Translations under genes and position numbers: made by a program | Source: Sphingopyxis sp. | GTDB taxonomy: Bacteria; Pseudomonadota; Alphaproteobacteria; Sphingomonadales; Sphingomonadaceae | Length of the DNA: 44,910 nucleotides | NCBI GenBank assembly: GCA_002733865.1 | Contig: NVXM01000005.1 | Location: 1-44,910, forward strand | Direction of reading: 5' to 3' | The notes under the pieces: model-generated | Databases searched by the model: none | Told to the model about the DNA's origin: nothing | Seen by the model: only the letters and a program-made list of their open reading frames with translations | Shown: piece after piece, positions 20,738 to 29,051 of the stretch | Layout of the letters: each line of letters starts with the position of its first letter | How positions within the stretch are numbered: the first letter of the stretch is position 1

Positions 20738-21106
20738 TCAGGCTAATGGTGGCTCAATTGGGGGTTTTTGTGTCACAGACCGCATAAATGCAGGAGCGGA
20801 CGCAAAGACCAAGTTGCGACCATCATGGTTAGTTGATTCAACTTTGGTGCCGCTCAAATGGTCTGCGGTCGGCGAAAAATGCTGATGCGTATCACCTTCC
20901 ACATCGAGGGTGTTATCCTCGTCAGCAGGCTGGCTGTTCAGCGCGACTTCCTGCTTTGCCAAGGACATATTGGCATCAAGTTCCTGATGAAAGGCCTGAC
21001 TGGCGCTATCATGATCTTGGTGATGTTCCACTAGTCCCGGCCCAGCATGAATGCTCCCGAAAACAAGGGCGATAGCTATCAGCATCAGGGAAAATCGAGC
21101 GAACAT
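20738..21106 (-). CDS. Small periplasmic His-rich protein heading the czc operon
   Basis: A 122-residue protein with a signal-like N-terminus (MFARFSLMLIAIALVFGSIH) and a soluble part with His clusters (EHHQDHD, DTHQHF, DHLSG). The position is that of CzcI or similar small periplasmic proteins that precede czcC and are proposed to sense or regulate metal, but I see no clear family match, so the comparison is by position only. The ATG at 21106 has AGGGA eight bases upstream; an upstream ATG at 21130 has no site. A 9-bp inverted repeat lies in the divergent promoter region upstream. Confidence 0.6.
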   Translation of the reverse strand: MFARFSLMLIAIALVFGSIHAGPGLVEHHQDHDSASQAFHQELDANMSLAKQEVALNSQPADEDNTLDVEGDTHQHFSPTADHLSGTKVESTNHDGRNLVFASAPAFMRSVTQKPPIEPPLA

Positions 21107-21162
21107 GGACGCGTCCCTAAACGTGGACATATTGAATCACAAGAAAAATTTTTGAGCGGGAC

Positions 21163-21192
21163 GCGTTTTCACTTGCAGTCGTATGAAAACGC
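21163..21192. promoter_or_regulatory. Inverted repeat in the czc / MFS divergent promoter region
   Basis: A perfect 9-bp repeat GCGTTTTCA / TGAAAACGC with a 12-base spacer lies between the minus-strand czc operon and the plus-strand MFS gene. It is a candidate operator controlling either or both; no cognate regulator is adjacent. Confidence 0.55.
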
Positions 21193-21208
21193 AACCTACT
21201 CGTAACAA

Positions 21209-22549
21209 ATGCTCGAAATCCTCCGCAACAAGATATACCGCAACCTTCTTTCGGCCCAGATTATTGCGCTAATCGGAACGGGACTGGCGACAATTGCGCT
21301 CGGTTTACTCGCCTTTGATCTGGCTGGCGGTAATGCCGGCGCTGTGCTCGGCACAGCGCTTGCCATCAAGATGGTCGCTTATATTTTTGTTGCTCCCGTC
21401 GTCGGTGCCTATGCAGATCGGCTACCGCGAAGAGCGTTTCTGGTTGCAATGGACGCAGTGCGTGCAGGCGTTGCATTCATGCTGCCTTTTGTCGATCAGA
21501 TCTGGCAAATCTATCTGTTGATCTTCATTCTGCAATCGGCATCGGCGGCGTTCACGCCCACTTTCCAGGCGACTATTCCTGACGTGTTGCCTAACGAGGA
21601 TGACTATACAAAAGCACTTTCCTTCTCACGTCTCGCTTACGATCTGGAAAACCTGCTGAGCCCGATGCTGGCAGCAGCCTTGCTGTCCGTTATCAGCTTT
21701 CACTGGCTTTTCGCAGGCACCGGCATCGGCTTTATTGCTTCTGCACTGTTTGTCTTGTCGGTCACTTTACCGGCGACCAAGGCGATCACGCGCACTGGCG
21801 GTATCTTCGCCAAGACCACAAGAGGTCTGCGGATTTATCTAAAAACACCAAGGCTGAAAGGGCTTCTTGCACTAACTCTGGCTTCGGCAGCAGCAAGTGC
21901 AATGGTCATCGTCAACACCATCGTCATCGTTCGCGATCAGCTCGGTTTTGGAGACAAGGCGGTCGCTTTGACACTCGCAAGCTATGGTGCAGGCTCAATG
22001 CTCTCCGCGCTGCTGCTTCCGCGCATTCTTGGTCGGTTCAGTGACCGTAAGGTGATGATGACCGCCGCCACTGCGCTGTTTGGCGGTCTAGCCGCAATGG
22101 CGCTACTGACATCGATATTGCAGCAATCGGCCTATTATTGGCAAATAGTTCTCATCGGCTGGTTTGTGCTGGGGATAGGCTATTCCGCTAGTGTCACACC
22201 CTCGGGGCGACTGTTGCGACGGTCAGCCCATGCCGAGGATCGGCCCGCAATCTTCGCGGCGCAATTTGCACTCAGTCACGGCTGCTGGCTGATTGCCTAT
22301 CCGCTCGCCGGTCAAGTGGGCGCGGTGTTCGGACAAACAGCGGCATTCGCCATATTGGCGTTTCTGGCGCTATCCGGAATCATCGCCGCATTGATTTTTT
22401 GGCCCGCAGGCGATCCCCAAATCGTCGCGCATAATCACGATGATCTGCCGCCAAACCATCCGCATCTTCGCGAAGAGCATGCAGGACAAGCGTTCAGCGG
22501 TCACACCTATGTGATTGACGATTTGCACCCGCAGTGGCCGCGAGGATAA
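21209..22549 (+). CDS. MFS exporter
   Basis: A 446-residue major facilitator with about 12 membrane segments. The loop between TM2 and TM3 carries GAYADRLPRRAFL, the MFS family motif (GxxxDRxxRR), and the central loop carries GRFSDRKVMM. The overall character resembles the MFS_3 (EntS-like) exporter branch. The C-terminal tail after the last helix is rich in His and Asp (AHNHDDLPPNHPHLREEH), which could bind metal. It is divergent from czc and precedes arsR by about 260 bp. A metal, metalloid or organoarsenical substrate is possible from context but unproven. No ribosome binding site is visible before the ATG. Confidence 0.8.
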   Translation: MLEILRNKIYRNLLSAQIIALIGTGLATIALGLLAFDLAGGNAGAVLGTALAIKMVAYIFVAPVVGAYADRLPRRAFLVAMDAVRAGVAFMLPFVDQIWQIYLLIFILQSASAAFTPTFQATIPDVLPNEDDYTKALSFSRLAYDLENLLSPMLAAALLSVISFHWLFAGTGIGFIASALFVLSVTLPATKAITRTGGIFAKTTRGLRIYLKTPRLKGLLALTLASAAASAMVIVNTIVIVRDQLGFGDKAVALTLASYGAGSMLSALLLPRILGRFSDRKVMMTAATALFGGLAAMALLTSILQQSAYYWQIVLIGWFVLGIGYSASVTPSGRLLRRSAHAEDRPAIFAAQFALSHGCWLIAYPLAGQVGAVFGQTAAFAILAFLALSGIIAALIFWPAGDPQIVAHNHDDLPPNHPHLREEHAGQAFSGHTYVIDDLHPQWPRG

Positions 22550-22789
22550 GGATCGCAACTCTTCCTTCGACAAACAGACATTCCACTACCCAACGAGTTG
22601 TTGTCATTCACAATCACTCGATCGGTCGGGATATCCTAAAAGCTGCCTAACCGCTTTCCGGCTGGTGAGCAGCAGGTGGGCAATCGCCCCGAAACCCGAC
22701 ATTCAGTTGGATCAGTTTTAAAGCAATAGCAGAAATTGGCTGAGTTATCGTTTGATGAATGGTCACAATCGAATCTTGACCAAAGCCAA
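22550..22789. other. Intergenic region before arsR
   Basis: About 240 bp between the MFS exporter and arsR. I see no gene or terminator with a T-run; it presumably contains the ars promoter next to the operator at 22790-22813. Confidence 0.4.
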
Positions 22790-22813
22790 ATATATCGATA
22801 ATTCGGGATATAT
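22790..22813. promoter_or_regulatory. Probable ArsR operator
   Basis: A perfect 7-bp inverted repeat ATATATC / GATATAT with a 10-base spacer; its right arm overlaps the arsR start codon. ArsR repressors bind AT-rich imperfect palindromes at their own promoters, so autorepression is likely. Confidence 0.6.
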
Positions 22814-23144
22814 GGATAAGAATGATGCGCTGAGCGCCTTTGGTGCGCTGAGCCAATCTACACGACTTGATGTCTTTCGCCTGCTGGTCAAAGCGGGCGA
22901 AAAAGGCATGTTGGCAGGCGAAGTGAGTGGCTCGCTGGGCGTGCGGCAGAATACAATGTCTTCCAATCTATCCATCCTTTCGCAATCCGGCCTGACCCGA
23001 AACGAACGTGAAGGACGTAATATCCGCTACTTTGTCGACACAAATGGATTGAACGGGTTGCTCGTTTTTCTGCTTGAGGATTGTTGCGGTGGTCAGCCTG
23101 AGCTTTGCGGGACTTTAATAAATGAAATCGCCTGCGCCGGTTAG
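22812..23144 (+). CDS. arsR: ArsR-family arsenic-responsive repressor
   Basis: A 110-residue winged-helix repressor. It begins MDKNDALSAFGALSQSTRLD, the typical ArsR helix 1 and 2, continues with the recognition helix region GVRQNTMSSNLSILSQSGL, and has the wing REGRNIRYFVD. The metalloid site is probably C-terminal: LLEDCCGGQPELC has three close Cys, as in proteobacterial ArsR proteins that bind As(III) away from the DNA helix. The ATG at 22812 fits the ArsR N-terminus; the longer upstream frame is not ArsR-like. It lies 9 bp before acr3, so it heads the arsR-acr3-arsC operon. Confidence 0.92.
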   Translation: MDKNDALSAFGALSQSTRLDVFRLLVKAGEKGMLAGEVSGSLGVRQNTMSSNLSILSQSGLTRNEREGRNIRYFVDTNGLNGLLVFLLEDCCGGQPELCGTLINEIACAG

Positions 23145-23153
23145 GAGAATGTT

Positions 23154-24221
23154 GTGACGGAACTTTCGCTTCCGGCTGCGGCCGGGCTTGGAACCTTTGA
23201 ACGGTGGTTGTCCGTATGGGTGGCGCTCGCAATTTCCGCAGGGCTTCTGCTCGGTAATCTTTTTCCCGGTCTTTTTGCAGCCCTCGCATCGCTAGAGATT
23301 GCCTCGGTTAATCTGCCGGTGGCTGTTCTAATCTGGGCGATGGTCTATCCGATGATGGTGGGTGTCGAGTTCGGCGCTATGAGACAGGTCGGGGATAAGC
23401 CAAAAGGTCTTGTTGTAACGCTGGTCGTAAACTGGCTGATAAAGCCATTCACGATGGCTGTACTTGGTGTACTGTTTTTTGAATATATTTTCGCCGGCCT
23501 GATCCCGCCGGATGATGCGCAAGCCTATCTCGCCGGCGTCATTCTCCTTGGTGCCGCACCTTGTACGGCAATGGTCTTTGTCTGGTCGAATCTGACCCGC
23601 GGAGACGCCACCTACACATTGGTGCAGGTCAGCGTGAACGATGTCATCATGGTGTTTGCATTTGCGCCCATTGTCGCTTTTCTTTTGGGTGTGACCGATA
23701 TCGTGGTACCTTGGGACACGCTTCTATTGTCGGTTGGGCTCTATGTCATGCTCCCGTTGTTGGCGGGGTATCTCACTCGCCGTAAACTGGTTGCGCATCG
23801 CGGCGAAGCGGCAGTTGATGCCTTCAAAAGCCGTGTACAACCATTTTCCATTGCCGGGTTACTGATCACGGTGGTGTTGCTGTTCGGATTTCAGGGAGAG
23901 GTCATTCTCGACCGACCACTCGTAATTGCGCTGATTGCGATTCCTTTACTTATCCAATCCTATGGGATCTTCTTTGTTGCCTATGGAGCGGCGCGGGCGT
24001 GGCGAATACCATTTAATGTCGCGGCCCCTTGCGCACTTATCGGGACATCCAATTTCTTCGAACTGGCGGTAGCCGTGGCGATCAGCCTTTTCGGCCTTGG
24101 TTCGGGAGCAGCCCTTGCAACGGTGGTCGGTGTGTTAGTCGAGGTGCCGGTGATGCTGTCGCTCGTCGCCTTCGCCAACAAGACGAAACACTGGTTTCCA
24201 ACCGAAGGAGATGCTGCATGA
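23154..24221 (+). CDS. acr3: ACR3-type arsenite efflux permease
   Basis: A 355-residue inner-membrane arsenite exporter with ten membrane segments. The ACR3 hallmark is seen at about residues 130-165: [20 protein letters not shown], containing the essential Cys in TM4, followed by [21 protein letters not shown] in an early helix and EVPVMLSLV near the end also fit the family. The start is GTG at 23154 with AGGAGA upstream. It overlaps arsC by four bases (ATGA). Together with ArsC it removes As(III) made from arsenate. Confidence 0.95.
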   Translation: MTELSLPAAAGLGTFERWLSVWVALAISAGLLLGNLFPGLFAALASLEIASVNLPVAVLIWAMVYPMMVGVEFGAMRQVGDKPKGLVVTLVVNWLIKPFTMAVLGVLFFEYIFAGLIPPDDAQAYLAGVILLGAAPCTAMVFVWSNLTRGDATYTLVQVSVNDVIMVFAFAPIVAFLLGVTDIVVPWDTLLLSVGLYVMLPLLAGYLTRRKLVAHRGEAAVDAFKSRVQPFSIAGLLITVVLLFGFQGEVILDRPLVIALIAIPLLIQSYGIFFVAYGAARAWRIPFNVAAPCALIGTSNFFELAVAVAISLFGLGSGAALATVVGVLVEVPVMLSLVAFANKTKHWFPTEGDAA

Positions 24222-24640
24222 GCATAGTTATCCACCACAATCCTGATTGCGGCACATCGCGTAACGTATTGGCCACTATCGAGGCATCGGGCGAAACACC
24301 TGTTGTTATCTATTATCTGGAAACGGGTTGGACCCGTCCGCAACTGTTGGCGTTGTTCGCCGCTGCTGACTTGACGCCACACACCGCGCTGAGAACAACA
24401 AAATCTCCGGCGGAGGAGCTTGGGCTGCTTGATCCGGCGATGGATGAAGAAACCTTGCTCTCCGCGATGCTGAAACATCCCGTTCTGGTCAATCGACCTA
24501 TTGTGTGTTCGCCGAAAGGTGTGCGGCTCTGCCGTCCCAGTGAATTGGTGTTCAACTTATTGGGCAACCTGCCGCCGGGACGAATATCAAAAGAAGACGG
24601 TACGTTGCTAATTGATGCAGCAGGAAAGCGGGTTAATTGA
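24218..24640 (+). CDS. arsC: ArsC arsenate reductase (glutaredoxin type)
   Basis: A 140-residue ArsC of the glutaredoxin-dependent class. The catalytic site is [11 protein letters not shown] with Cys11, and the oxyanion-binding Arg residues are visible in VLVNRPIV and GVRLCRP. It reduces arsenate to arsenite, which ACR3 then exports. The ATG at 24218 overlaps the acr3 stop, with AAGGAG seven bases upstream. The longer open frame to 24029 is only overlap with acr3. Length is normal. Confidence 0.95.
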   Translation: MSIVIHHNPDCGTSRNVLATIEASGETPVVIYYLETGWTRPQLLALFAAADLTPHTALRTTKSPAEELGLLDPAMDEETLLSAMLKHPVLVNRPIVCSPKGVRLCRPSELVFNLLGNLPPGRISKEDGTLLIDAAGKRVN

Positions 24641-24714
24641 CGCTCCAATCAGTATGCACGGGTTGGTTTGATTTGCAAAGCAACAAAAAACCCGTCAGTC
24701 TGCAAACCACCCGA

Positions 24715-24868
24715 TTGTGTTGAAAAACTCCACAACCGATTTTCGTCAGCAACCTTTGGCCTTAAATGAAGTGTTGAGCGCAACAATGATTCACACGATT
24801 AAGCGATGTTGAATCAATATTGCTGAAATTTATCGCCAGTCCTGCCAACCCCGAGTTTTTCAACACAA
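24715..24868. mobile_element. 154-bp MITE-like element with 16-bp terminal inverted repeats
   Basis: The 16-bp sequence TTGTGTTGAAAAACTC at 24715-24730 is repeated perfectly in inverted orientation at 24853-24868. The 122 bp between contains no gene. Perfect ends of this length on a short non-coding segment fit a miniature inverted-repeat transposable element or an internally deleted insertion sequence. I see no clear target duplication. Confidence 0.6.
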
Positions 24869-24912
24869 CCCAACCAATTGCGTATATCAACCGTTAAAGG
24901 CTAGATAGCCAG

Positions 24913-25299
24913 ATGGCAGGGCGAATCGAGAAACTGCAACTGTGGGCGCGGGCATTGAAGCGCGATGTCGTTGCTATGTGGATTGCGGCACGTAGCACTC
25001 GCACGCCTTGGCTTGCAAAGTTGGTAGCCGGGGGCGTGGCTGCTTACGCATTTAGCCCCATCGACCTAATACCAGACTTTATTCCCGTAATTGGCTATCT
25101 TGATGATCTGGTCATTTTGCCACTAGGGATTGCACTTGGAATACGCCTCATCCCTGCTCCGTTAATGGCAAATTTCAGGGCAGAAGCACTCCTCAGATCC
25201 GATCGTCCCGTGAACTATGTCGCCGCCGCTTTGATAGCCGCTGTATGGGCGGCGGCCGTACTGGCTTTGGCAAGTTGGATAATCGCAAACGTCCTCTAG
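24913..25299 (+). CDS. DUF1232 / YkvA-family small membrane protein
   Basis: A 128-residue protein with the YkvA core YAFSPIDLIPDFIPVIGYLD and the following LVILPLGIALGIRLIP, plus a C-terminal membrane helix (AAALIAAVWAAAVLALASWI). DUF1232 proteins are small membrane-associated proteins, often beside stress or metal genes, with no known biochemistry. It lies 44 bp after the MITE-like element and is separate from the ars operon. The ribosome binding site is weak (AAAGG about 14 bases upstream). Confidence 0.8.
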   Translation: MAGRIEKLQLWARALKRDVVAMWIAARSTRTPWLAKLVAGGVAAYAFSPIDLIPDFIPVIGYLDDLVILPLGIALGIRLIPAPLMANFRAEALLRSDRPVNYVAAALIAAVWAAAVLALASWIIANVL

Positions 25300-25496
25300 C
25301 GGTCCAGAATATGTCATGCCTTCAACATTGCGATAATCGGCCACTCATAAACCGTTTGTAGCATCCCTCGGGCGCACCAGAAATCAATTCTTGTCGAACG
25401 TGTGAAGAACCGCCAGTATTGCTCCTCGGAGGGCGATGCCGCGCCATCACCCGAACCAACCTGCACGTAGCCGCGCGACCGGGAGAGATAAAGGGC

Positions 25497-26735
25497 ATGC
25501 CAGAGATGGGAGAGCTTTTGCGCGATGGCGTTGTGCACGACCCGTTTTTCGAAACCGTCAACGACGGCGAATGGAATGCATGCATCGGTAAACAAGGCGA
25601 TGAGATCAATTATGTCGAAGGTTATATTGAGGCGGCGCAGCTGCTCGCTGACACGCTGATCGCGAAGAAACTCTATGAAAGCCGAGACACACTCGCGATG
25701 CCGATCCTTTATAACGCACGGCATGGCCTGGAGCTAGCGCTCAAATATATTCTGCGCGAACTGGTGGCGATCGGCATGGCGCGCGAGCGCGAAGGACCAA
25801 TCAACCATGATATCGAGGGTTATTGGGAGCATCTGAGCGCTCAGGTGATCGGCGACCTCGCCTGCAGAACCCATATAGCCGAACTCAAACCCTTCGTCGA
25901 AAGCTTCACTCGTCACGATATCGACGGACAAGAACTGCGTTATTTCGAAAATCAGGAAGGCAAACAGAGCCTCGAACAGCTTGCTGTCGTCAATCTGCAT
26001 TTTGTGCAGGCGAGCATCGTCGAACTCCGCGATATTCTGGGGCGGCTCATGGACCGCGTATTCCGCCTCTCTCAGGAGGTTGTTGCAGGCAACAGTACGA
26101 AAGACTGCTCCCGCTCCGATCTCATCGAGATTGCAGGGATAGTCGGCGCGAAATCGACCTGGACCGAGGAGGCCTTTATTGCGCGCAGGGCAGCCACGAT
26201 GGAACGGTTTGACCTTAGCAGCAACGGGTTTTCCAATGCGCTCACGGCGATAAAGGCATCGCGCGAAATTAAAGTGCTGATCGGCCTCGATACCAAATTG
26301 AGCTATCTCACATCCGAAAAGATTATGGAGATTGCCGAGATTTGGCTCAAGGTGCATCCACCGGTGCACTCGGACGAAAAGCCGCGAGTGGTCAATGCTG
26401 CTAGCGCAAGTTTCGACGAGATCATGCGATATGGCGACGATATGCGTGAGCTCAACGGCGCGGTTCTAAAAATGCTCTCGATCGAAGAGTTCGCCGAGCT
26501 ACAAACCATCTTCTATATAGGCCGTGATGGACTTTTCGGTGATCAATATGCTCGTCTTCTTGATCAGACGCTAACTAGTCATCATCGCACGGAAAACCGC
26601 ATCGCCCTTGTCCATCACATCTTGTCAAAGAGCAACTTCATTGCCGGACTTGTTGCAGGCTTGCGCAAGGTCGGGCAACCAAAACTCGCGGTGGCGCTTG
26701 CCGAGCTGCGCGACGCCGCCCGGCCAGAGGCTTAG
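25497..26735 (+). CDS. Unrecognised 412-residue protein
   Basis: I do not recognise this family. It is soluble, mostly helical by composition, with no membrane segment or signal peptide. Around residues 70-85 it has ILYNARHGLELALKYILREL, followed about 20 residues later by NHDIEGYWEHL; this (ARHxLELxLK, then HDxxxxW) resembles helical HEPN-like proteins found near bacterial defence genes, but I cannot see a clear catalytic Rx4-6H motif. The C-terminal half is helical too. The ATG at 25497 has GGAGAG and AAAGG upstream; an earlier in-frame ATG at 25419 gives a less convincing N-terminus. It is monocistronic, between ykvA and the HU gene. A defence or RNase role is speculation. Confidence 0.7.
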   Translation: MPEMGELLRDGVVHDPFFETVNDGEWNACIGKQGDEINYVEGYIEAAQLLADTLIAKKLYESRDTLAMPILYNARHGLELALKYILRELVAIGMAREREGPINHDIEGYWEHLSAQVIGDLACRTHIAELKPFVESFTRHDIDGQELRYFENQEGKQSLEQLAVVNLHFVQASIVELRDILGRLMDRVFRLSQEVVAGNSTKDCSRSDLIEIAGIVGAKSTWTEEAFIARRAATMERFDLSSNGFSNALTAIKASREIKVLIGLDTKLSYLTSEKIMEIAEIWLKVHPPVHSDEKPRVVNAASASFDEIMRYGDDMRELNGAVLKMLSIEEFAELQTIFYIGRDGLFGDQYARLLDQTLTSHHRTENRIALVHHILSKSNFIAGLVAGLRKVGQPKLAVALAELRDAARPEA

Positions 26736-26872
26736 GACATTGTTTACCGGCCTGCGGAGAAAATCGTCAAAATATGACGAGTTTCTTTTGACTTACAGCA
26801 ACATCGAGGTGTTAATGCCCTCCGATGATCGCGCGATTCATGACGAATTGCCGTTACCAAGGGGTTATACAC

Positions 26873-27148
26873 ATGAATAAGATGGATCTTGTCAGTAGCG
26901 TCGCGGACCACAGCGGCCTTAGCAAAAACAATGCCGCCAAAGCGGTAGACGCAGTTATCGGTTCGATTACCGGTGCATTGAAGGGTGGCGACGACGTTCG
27001 CCTTGTCGGTTTCGGTACCTTCTCGACATCCAAGCGTAAAGCTTCAACGGGGCGTAATCCGCGTACCGGCGAACCAATGCAGATTCCGGCATCTACTCAA
27101 GCGAAATTTAAAGCAGGCAAGGGCTTGAAAGACGCTGTCAACGCGTAA
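26873..27148 (+). CDS. HU-family nucleoid DNA-binding protein
   Basis: A 91-residue HU protein. It starts MNKMDLVSSVADHSGLSKNN, has VRLVGFGTFSTSKRKASTGRNPRTG (the strand and beta-arm with the RNP turn) and ends AKFKAGKGLKDAVN. HU bends and constrains DNA; a plasmid or island copy may adjust nucleoid structure or aid transposition or replication. The ATG at 26873 has AAGGGG upstream. The frame is open further upstream but that part is not HU-like. A hairpin follows as a probable terminator. Confidence 0.93.
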   Translation: MNKMDLVSSVADHSGLSKNNAAKAVDAVIGSITGALKGGDDVRLVGFGTFSTSKRKASTGRNPRTGEPMQIPASTQAKFKAGKGLKDAVNA

Positions 27149-27165
27149 TTCCTCCGCGAGAGGAC

Positions 27166-27190
27166 GACCGCAGCTTTGAAGCTGTCGGTC
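27166..27190. terminator. Hairpin after the HU gene
   Basis: GACCGCAGCTT pairs with AAGCTGTCGGTC with one mismatch and a two-base loop, 17 bp after the HU stop. No strong T-run follows, so termination efficiency is uncertain. Confidence 0.5.
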
Positions 27191-27266
27191 AGCTACCGCT
27201 CCAGTTTCGCGCATTAACAAGCGATGGCGCTGCTTGGTTTGGTGGCACCGATAATCGCGTATGCCT

Positions 27267-28619
27267 CTAAGCCAGAGACGCCTGCCAGGCTCCCATCGAA
27301 CCGAGATAAATGTCGATTTTTTCAAACCCCTGTCTGGAAAGCCATCCTGCAGCAACGGTCGCCCGCATGCCGCTCGCGCACATCATGGTATAGTGACGTG
27401 ATCTATCGAGTTCTTTCCAGCGTTCATTCAATTCACCAACATAGATATGCTCTGAACCATCAATTGATGCCTCTGCACGCTCATCTGCATCACGGACATC
27501 GAGTAAGGTCCACTCGTCGCGATCCTCGTTCAGCCGTTTTTCAATTTCCTCCGTTTCGATCATTGGAATTTGCTCCATGATTCTCCCTGCCGCAGCAGCC
27601 GGGACGATGCCGGTATAGCCGCCGATAATATCGTCAAGGGCAATGCGAACAAGATGCTCCGTTGCTGCGGCAAGCTGGCTTTGGTCTGAACCGATCAGAA
27701 GAACGGTGTCTTCTTCACCTATGAACCATCCTGCAAATGCCGGTATCATGCCGACCGGCAAACTCAGCGAACCGGGGAAGTGACCTGAGGCGTATGCCAT
27801 TGGGTCGCGGACATCCACCAGATGGGTGGGAGAATGACTTTCCATTTCTGGCAGGTTTAAAATTTTTGGCTCTGCTACGCGCGGAGCGGGATCTCCACCG
27901 TCCAGATTAAGGCGCTCCATCAACCGGAAATAGGGCGGTTGATAATGGTTCTCGTTGATTTTGATCTCGATAAATTCATCCCGGCTCTCGATTTGCAACC
28001 GGGGATTATTTCTCCGTTCATGCCCGAGTGTAGAAAACTCCCGCTCCGCCATTCCCGATCCACAAACCGATCCTGCCCCATGTGCGGGATATATTATCGC
28101 CTGGTCGCCCAGTGACAGAATTTTTTGCAGGGAATCGAAAAGAAGCCCGGCAACTTCCTGTTGGCGGTCCGGGTAGAAATCGGTTCTCCCGACGTCGCCT
28201 ACAAAGAGCGCATCTCCGGTAAATACACCGACAGCGCCGTCCGAATATTCTGTGTCATAGAGAGCAAAAGCTATATGATCGTCGGTATGGCCCGGGGTTT
28301 TGATGACCTCAAGTATGAGTTGCCCGATTTTAAAGCGGTCGCCGTGACCGGCGATTTCTGCATAAACAACGTCTCCCGCAGCATTGGGTCCATGGAAGAC
28401 CGGTGCATCCGTCATGCCGGAAAGAATGGGCGCACCGGATACCAGATCTTCATTGCGATGAGTCTCGAAGATATGGGTGATTTCCAAGCCTTCGGCGCGC
28501 GCTATCTCAAGATAAATATCGCAGTCTCTTCTGGGGTCAATGACGGCAGCCTTGCCTCCTGAACCGACAAGATAGGAAAGATGGGAGAGACCCGGCGTCT
28601 TGATTTTTTTTAACAACAT
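27267..28619 (-). CDS. Metallo-beta-lactamase/persulfide dioxygenase fused to two rhodanese domains
   Basis: A 450-residue fusion. The N-terminal MBL-fold domain has the ETHRNEDLVSG metal motif (a variant of HxHxDH used by persulfide dioxygenase and CstB-like proteins), TPGHTDDHIAF and GDALFVGDVGRTDF, and YPAHGAGSVCG. Two rhodanese domains follow: the first (about 245-330) lacks a Cys at its expected active loop (VLLIGSDQSQLA), while the second has CASGMRATVAAGWL with a plausible active Cys. Such proteins oxidise glutathione or other low-molecular-weight persulfides and transfer sulfane sulfur. The ATG at 28619 has AAGGAA upstream. It is transcribed toward the HU gene and may protect against sulfide or persulfide. 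Order of reaction is family knowledge, not shown here. Confidence 0.88.
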   Translation of the reverse strand: MLLKKIKTPGLSHLSYLVGSGGKAAVIDPRRDCDIYLEIARAEGLEITHIFETHRNEDLVSGAPILSGMTDAPVFHGPNAAGDVVYAEIAGHGDRFKIGQLILEVIKTPGHTDDHIAFALYDTEYSDGAVGVFTGDALFVGDVGRTDFYPDRQQEVAGLLFDSLQKILSLGDQAIIYPAHGAGSVCGSGMAEREFSTLGHERRNNPRLQIESRDEFIEIKINENHYQPPYFRLMERLNLDGGDPAPRVAEPKILNLPEMESHSPTHLVDVRDPMAYASGHFPGSLSLPVGMIPAFAGWFIGEEDTVLLIGSDQSQLAAATEHLVRIALDDIIGGYTGIVPAAAAGRIMEQIPMIETEEIEKRLNEDRDEWTLLDVRDADERAEASIDGSEHIYVGELNERWKELDRSRHYTMMCASGMRATVAAGWLSRQGFEKIDIYLGSMGAWQASLA

Positions 28620-28699
28620 GATTGTTCCTTGCCTAAAAGAGACTACGTGCAAACTTGGTTGAAGTTCCCAATATCGCTCAGTTTCTGGCTATCGAGAAC

Positions 28700-28726
28700 C
28701 AGGGCCGGTCTCAATGCCCGGCCCTG
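28700..28726 (-). terminator. Hairpin downstream of ssb
   Basis: CAGGGCCGG and CCGGCCCTG form a perfect 9-bp stem with a 9-base loop, eight bp after the ssb stop. It separates ssb from the sulfur enzyme gene; only a short T-containing stretch follows on the minus strand. Confidence 0.55.
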
Positions 28727-28733
28727 CATCGGT

Positions 28734-29051
28734 TTAACCGAACTCGATTTGCTCGGCGATGATTTCGGTGCCGCTGTGCTTCACGCCGTCTTTCTCATAT
28801 TGGCTATAGTGAATACGTCCAATAATGATGAGCTTCTTGCCCTTCGCGACATGTTTGGCGATGGTTTCAGCCAGACCGTTGAAGCAGGTGATGCGGTGCC
28901 ATTCAGTATATTGTTCGGGATGGCCATTTTCGTCGATAACTGCCTTGCCTTCTGCGCGTTTATTGATGCTTGTGGCAAGACTGAAACTTGTGACGGCGGC
29001 GCGCTGCGATGGGGTTTCCCCTACCCGGCCTGATAAAATAACGTGGTTCAT
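28734..29051 (-). CDS. ssb: Short single-stranded DNA-binding protein
   Basis: A 105-residue SSB-type OB-fold protein: MNHVILSGRVGETP at the N-terminus, FSLATSINKR, TEWHRITCFNGLAETIAKHV, GKKLIIIGRIHYSQYEKDG and a final strand AEQIEFG. It would coat single-stranded plasmid DNA during transfer or replication. It ends at the OB fold and lacks the Gly/Gln-rich linker and acidic tip (DDDIPF-like) that recruits partner proteins in chromosomal SSBs. The ATG at 29051 follows AAGGAG; the longer frame to 29324 is not SSB-like. It begins the backbone block right of the cargo. Confidence 0.92.
   Translation of the reverse strand: MNHVILSGRVGETPSQRAAVTSFSLATSINKRAEGKAVIDENGHPEQYTEWHRITCFNGLAETIAKHVAKGKKLIIIGRIHYSQYEKDGVKHSGTEIIAEQIEFG

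Noticed and set aside
24658..24695. ACGGGTT/AACCCGT pair after arsC as terminator
   Set aside because: The 24-base loop is long and no T-run follows; left out as a feature.
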